Assembly: GCF_018861315.1 (NCBI RefSeq)
Contig: NZ_JAHLDL010000027.1
Location: forward strand, 1-64,000
Reading direction: 5' to 3'
DNA from: Clostridium bowmanii
Lineage (GTDB): Bacteria; Bacillota; Clostridia; Clostridiales; Clostridiaceae
Length of the DNA stretch: 64,000 nt
A program made the translations under genes and the position numbers. The notes beneath the pieces are model-generated. The model was not told the origin of the DNA. It made no database searches and saw only the letters and a program-made list of their open reading frames with translations. Below, piece by piece: positions 61,994 through 64,000 of this stretch; within the stretch, counting starts at the first letter, position 1, and every line of letters starts with the position of its first letter.

Positions 61994-63148
61994 TTATTTT
62001 TCAAATACCATGCCATTCCAACCAACTGACTTATATACGTCCTCTGCCTTTTTATCTACATTTTTCTTATCTACTATAACTTGAGGTGAGTAAATAACTT
62101 TTGGAACATCTTGTCCCATCAATTTTCTAACTAACATTTCCGTTGAGATTTGTGCCATGTAGTAAGGAAATGAATCTACCGTTGCAGTTAATTCGCCACT
62201 TGCAATAGATTTTTTTGCTTCTGATGTACCATCTGTTCCGACAATAACAATCTTACCAATTTTATCTACTGCTCTAGCTGCTTCAAGAGCGCCCATAGCC
62301 ATAGTATCATTGTTTGCATAAATACCTTTAAGATTTGGGTATTGTTTTAACCAAATGTCAGTAATGTCCTTTGCCTTCATACGATCCCAATCGGCATTTT
62401 GAACTGCTACAACTGTTACATTTTTATTGTTATCTTCAAACCATTTCTTAAAACCCTCCGTTCTTGTAATAGCTGGAGAAGATTTTGGTAATCCCTGAAT
62501 AATAGCCACTTCTCCTTTACCACCAATTGCTTTATTAATATATTCAGCTGCGAGTTGTCCAGCTTGATAGTGCCATGCACCAACAGTACTTTCAATTTGT
62601 GGCATAAATGCATCCATTGATACTACCATTTCAATACCTTTTTCATTGGCTTTTTCAGCACCAGGTACTAAGTTACCAGCTGAAATTGCTGATACTAAAA
62701 TACCATCATACTTTTTATTAATCATATCATTGAATACGGCCAATTGACCTTGCTCATCTGCTTCACCTTGAGCTGCTCTAACATCTATTTTCACATCATA
62801 ACCTTGCTCTTTAAGTACTGATACGATATGTTCAGCACCTTCCTTTTGCATTCTCCAAAACTCATTCTCAAATGCTTTACATACATATCCAAGTTGTAAC
62901 GTTCCCTTAATCTTAGGAATTGGACCAAGCTTTTTAATTGCATCACCATAGGTCATTGCACCATCATAAAAATCATAACCTTGTTTAGCAACGTCTGCTG
63001 CTGGCATTGGATCTTTTGCATCTTTTTTTAATTCTTGTTTTGTTTCAGTTACTTCTTTTACTGCATCCTTTGATTCAGTTTTTGAACAAGCGGTGAACAC
63101 TGTAACCATTAACATTGTTGAGAGTAAAATTGATAATAGTTTTTTCAT
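61994..63148 (-). CDS. rbsB: Sugar-binding lipoprotein (RbsB type)
   Basis: 384-aa extracellular binding protein of the periplasmic binding protein type I fold. A lipoprotein signal with lipobox VFTAC (Cys21) is followed by a long linker (about residues 22-75) that is not in E. coli RbsB (about 296 aa). The sugar domain has LQLGYVCKAFENEFWRMQKEG, DGILVSAISAGNLVPG and GIYANNDTMAMGALEA. GGAGGGC lies 5 nt before the ATG. It is the first gene of the operon, with the operator array upstream. The sugar is taken to be ribose from rbsK, but other pentoses are possible. Confidence 0.92.
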   Translation of the reverse strand: MKKLLSILLSTMLMVTVFTACSKTESKDAVKEVTETKQELKKDAKDPMPAADVAKQGYDFYDGAMTYGDAIKKLGPIPKIKGTLQLGYVCKAFENEFWRMQKEGAEHIVSVLKEQGYDVKIDVRAAQGEADEQGQLAVFNDMINKKYDGILVSAISAGNLVPGAEKANEKGIEMVVSMDAFMPQIESTVGAWHYQAGQLAAEYINKAIGGKGEVAIIQGLPKSSPAITRTEGFKKWFEDNNKNVTVVAVQNADWDRMKAKDITDIWLKQYPNLKGIYANNDTMAMGALEAARAVDKIGKIVIVGTDGTSEAKKSIASGELTATVDSFPYYMAQISTEMLVRKLMGQDVPKVIYSPQVIVDKKNVDKKAEDVYKSVGWNGMVFEK

Positions 63149-63236
63149 AAAGCCCTCCTTGAATATATTAATTTATTATATCTAATTCCTATTACTTAAT
63201 AGGAAATTTGATCAACATCTATTGACTACACCTCAG
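63149..63236. other. rbsB leader region
   Basis: Contains a minus-strand TATAAT (63180-63175) and the inverted repeat ATTCCTATTA..TAATAGGAAT (63186-63205). I could not fix a -35 box. Confidence 0.35.
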
Positions 63237-63430
63237 TTAAACGTTTACCTAATTAGAATTAGGTCATATTTAACCATTTTCCTAACTAATTTGGTTTACT
63301 TACTATTCAAACGTTTACCTAATTAAATCTGTTTGATATTTAAACATTTACTTAATTAAATTATTTGCTATTTAAACGTTTACCTAAATACAATTAATTT
63401 TCTTTATAAATACATATTTACCTAATTTTA
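63237..63430. promoter_or_regulatory. Array of about six RbsR-type operator repeats
   Basis: Copies of TAAACGTTTACCTAATTAA begin near 63237, 63269, 63306, 63339, 63371 and 63409. Three contain AAACGTTTA exactly (63239, 63309, 63374); the others are one to three bases off. The spacings are 33, 37, 33, 32 and 38 bp. Each core is the same palindrome as the site ahead of rbsR. Confidence 0.8.
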
Positions 63431-63559
63431 GCATAAAAAATACTTTTGTCAATACATTATATTAATTTAAATCGTGTAATATTCAAAATTTTCAAAATCT
63501 TTTTATCATCTCACAAAAATATATTCTTATTATATTAAGCTCTATTTAACCATAAAAAA

Positions 63560-63599
63560 ATATCGAATAAACAGTTATTTCAAACTGTCTATTCGATAT
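63560..63599. terminator. Hairpin related to the one at 30466
   Basis: ATATCGAATAAACAGTT pairs with AACTGTCTATTCGATAT with one mismatch around ATTTCA. It lies past the stop of the minus-strand gene at 63688 and probably ends it. Confidence 0.65.
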
Positions 63600-63687
63600 A
63601 TAACATTATAGATAAGTGACCTCTAATAGATATCTATACACTAACTTCTTATAACTATACTTAGAATAATGGTTTTTATTTAAAATA

Positions 63688-64000
63688 TTATTTATTTTCC
63701 TCTTCATCGTAAATAAAATCTTTTATAATATCAAGCAAATTTCCTTTATCTAATCTTTCAATATTATTTATTGATTTTATGTATTTTATCAATTTGTTCC
63801 TTAAATCTTCATCAGCTTTATCCACTTTGTAAGCTTTATAAACTTTATCAGCATTATCCGTTCTATAAGTTTTTTTAGACTTATTAGTTTTGGAAGTATT
63901 ATCAGTTTTTTCATTAATATAAAATTCCTCTCCACTTTCTACAATTTTAGAACTGTAGCCCTTGGAATCCAATAACAGTTGAAAGCTCTCCTGAGCCTCT
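63688..64000 (-). CDS. C-terminal part of a SPOR-like protein, cut by the window edge
   Basis: The frame is open to the right edge, so the N-terminus is missing. At least 103 residues are visible. The first about 30 (EAQESFQLLLDSKGYSSKIV, then EEFYIN) resemble the second helix and strand of a SPOR domain, which binds peptidoglycan. Then comes a Lys/Asp/Thr/Tyr-rich repeat stretch (KVYKAYKVDKAD) and a short helical end (LLDIIKDFIYDEEENK). The apparent TTG start at 63972 is not needed. The full protein could be a cell-wall amidase or a sporulation protein. Confidence 0.5.
   Translation of the reverse strand, partial: EAQESFQLLLDSKGYSSKIVESGEEFYINEKTDNTSKTNKSKKTYRTDNADKVYKAYKVDKADEDLRNKLIKYIKSINNIERLDKGNLLDIIKDFIYDEEENK

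Noticed and set aside
63237-63430. CRISPR array, because of regular spacing of about 34 bp
   Set aside because: Repeats are degenerate, AT-rich and contain a LacI-type palindrome; spacers are too short and similar; no cas gene.

Overview
The window is AT-rich, with genes tightly packed on both strands and purine-rich GGAGG-type ribosome binding sites, several ahead of TTG or GTG starts. The families present (class B penicillin-binding protein, DUF4363/DUF421 pair, DUF3231, UPF0182, BrnQ, EutV/EutW with an ANTAR antiterminator, PduS/PduT) point to an anaerobic Firmicute close to Clostridium. No rRNA, tRNA, CRISPR array or complete transposon was seen.

Layout. 0-11.5 kb: a PBP2-like transpeptidase, a DUF4363/DUF421 pair, a soluble histidine kinase beside a CheB-CheR-PAS fusion, a DUF3231 protein, a tandem gamma-glutamylcyclotransferase-like protein and a DUF421 gene broken by one in-frame stop. 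11.5-16.5 kb: a receptor kinase with a substrate-binding sensor, an NtrC-type sigma-54 activator, a well-placed -24/-12 promoter and the BrnQ carrier it probably controls. 16.9-29.2 kb: secreted and membrane proteins of unknown role, a PfkB kinase, the NAD(P)HX repair enzyme, UPF0182, an HTH-TPR regulator and an MFS transporter. 29.3-30.3 kb: homoserine kinase with a short leader ORF.

30.5-52.6 kb is the main feature: one long minus-strand microcompartment locus of 27 genes. It runs eutV-eutW, then a leader with two ANNGNN hexaloop hairpins and a terminator (an EutV antitermination site), then eutA1-B1-C1-L-(BMC-SAP)-E-M1-T-pduL-hyp-N-H-Q-S-P, and then, without a break, a second divergent ammonia-lyase set eutB2-C2-A2 followed by eutM2, eutJ, a cysteine-bearing permuted shell protein, pduS, pduT, a small putative cargo protein and eutM3. 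EutB1 keeps every substrate-contact residue at the E. coli numbers. EutB2 keeps all but Asp362, which is Ala. I infer that the organism runs two AdoCbl-dependent ammonia-lyases in one organelle, with EutE/PduL handling the aldehyde. PduS, PduT and the Cys-bearing shell protein supply electron transfer or cobalamin reduction. No alcohol dehydrogenase gene is in the window.

52.8-57.2 kb: an M20-type N-carbamoyl/ureido hydrolase, a DapB-like reductase, a cupin and an APC permease. 57.3-63.5 kb: an rbsBACK-rbsR sugar operon preceded by about six operator-like repeats spaced about 34 bp apart, with the same palindrome ahead of rbsR. The right edge cuts a protein with a SPOR-like C-terminal part. 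A GGGGTCAGGCCCC-type short repeat sits at the 3' ends of four minus-strand genes (29.4, 30.5, 52.8, 54.1 kb), bracketing the eut locus.
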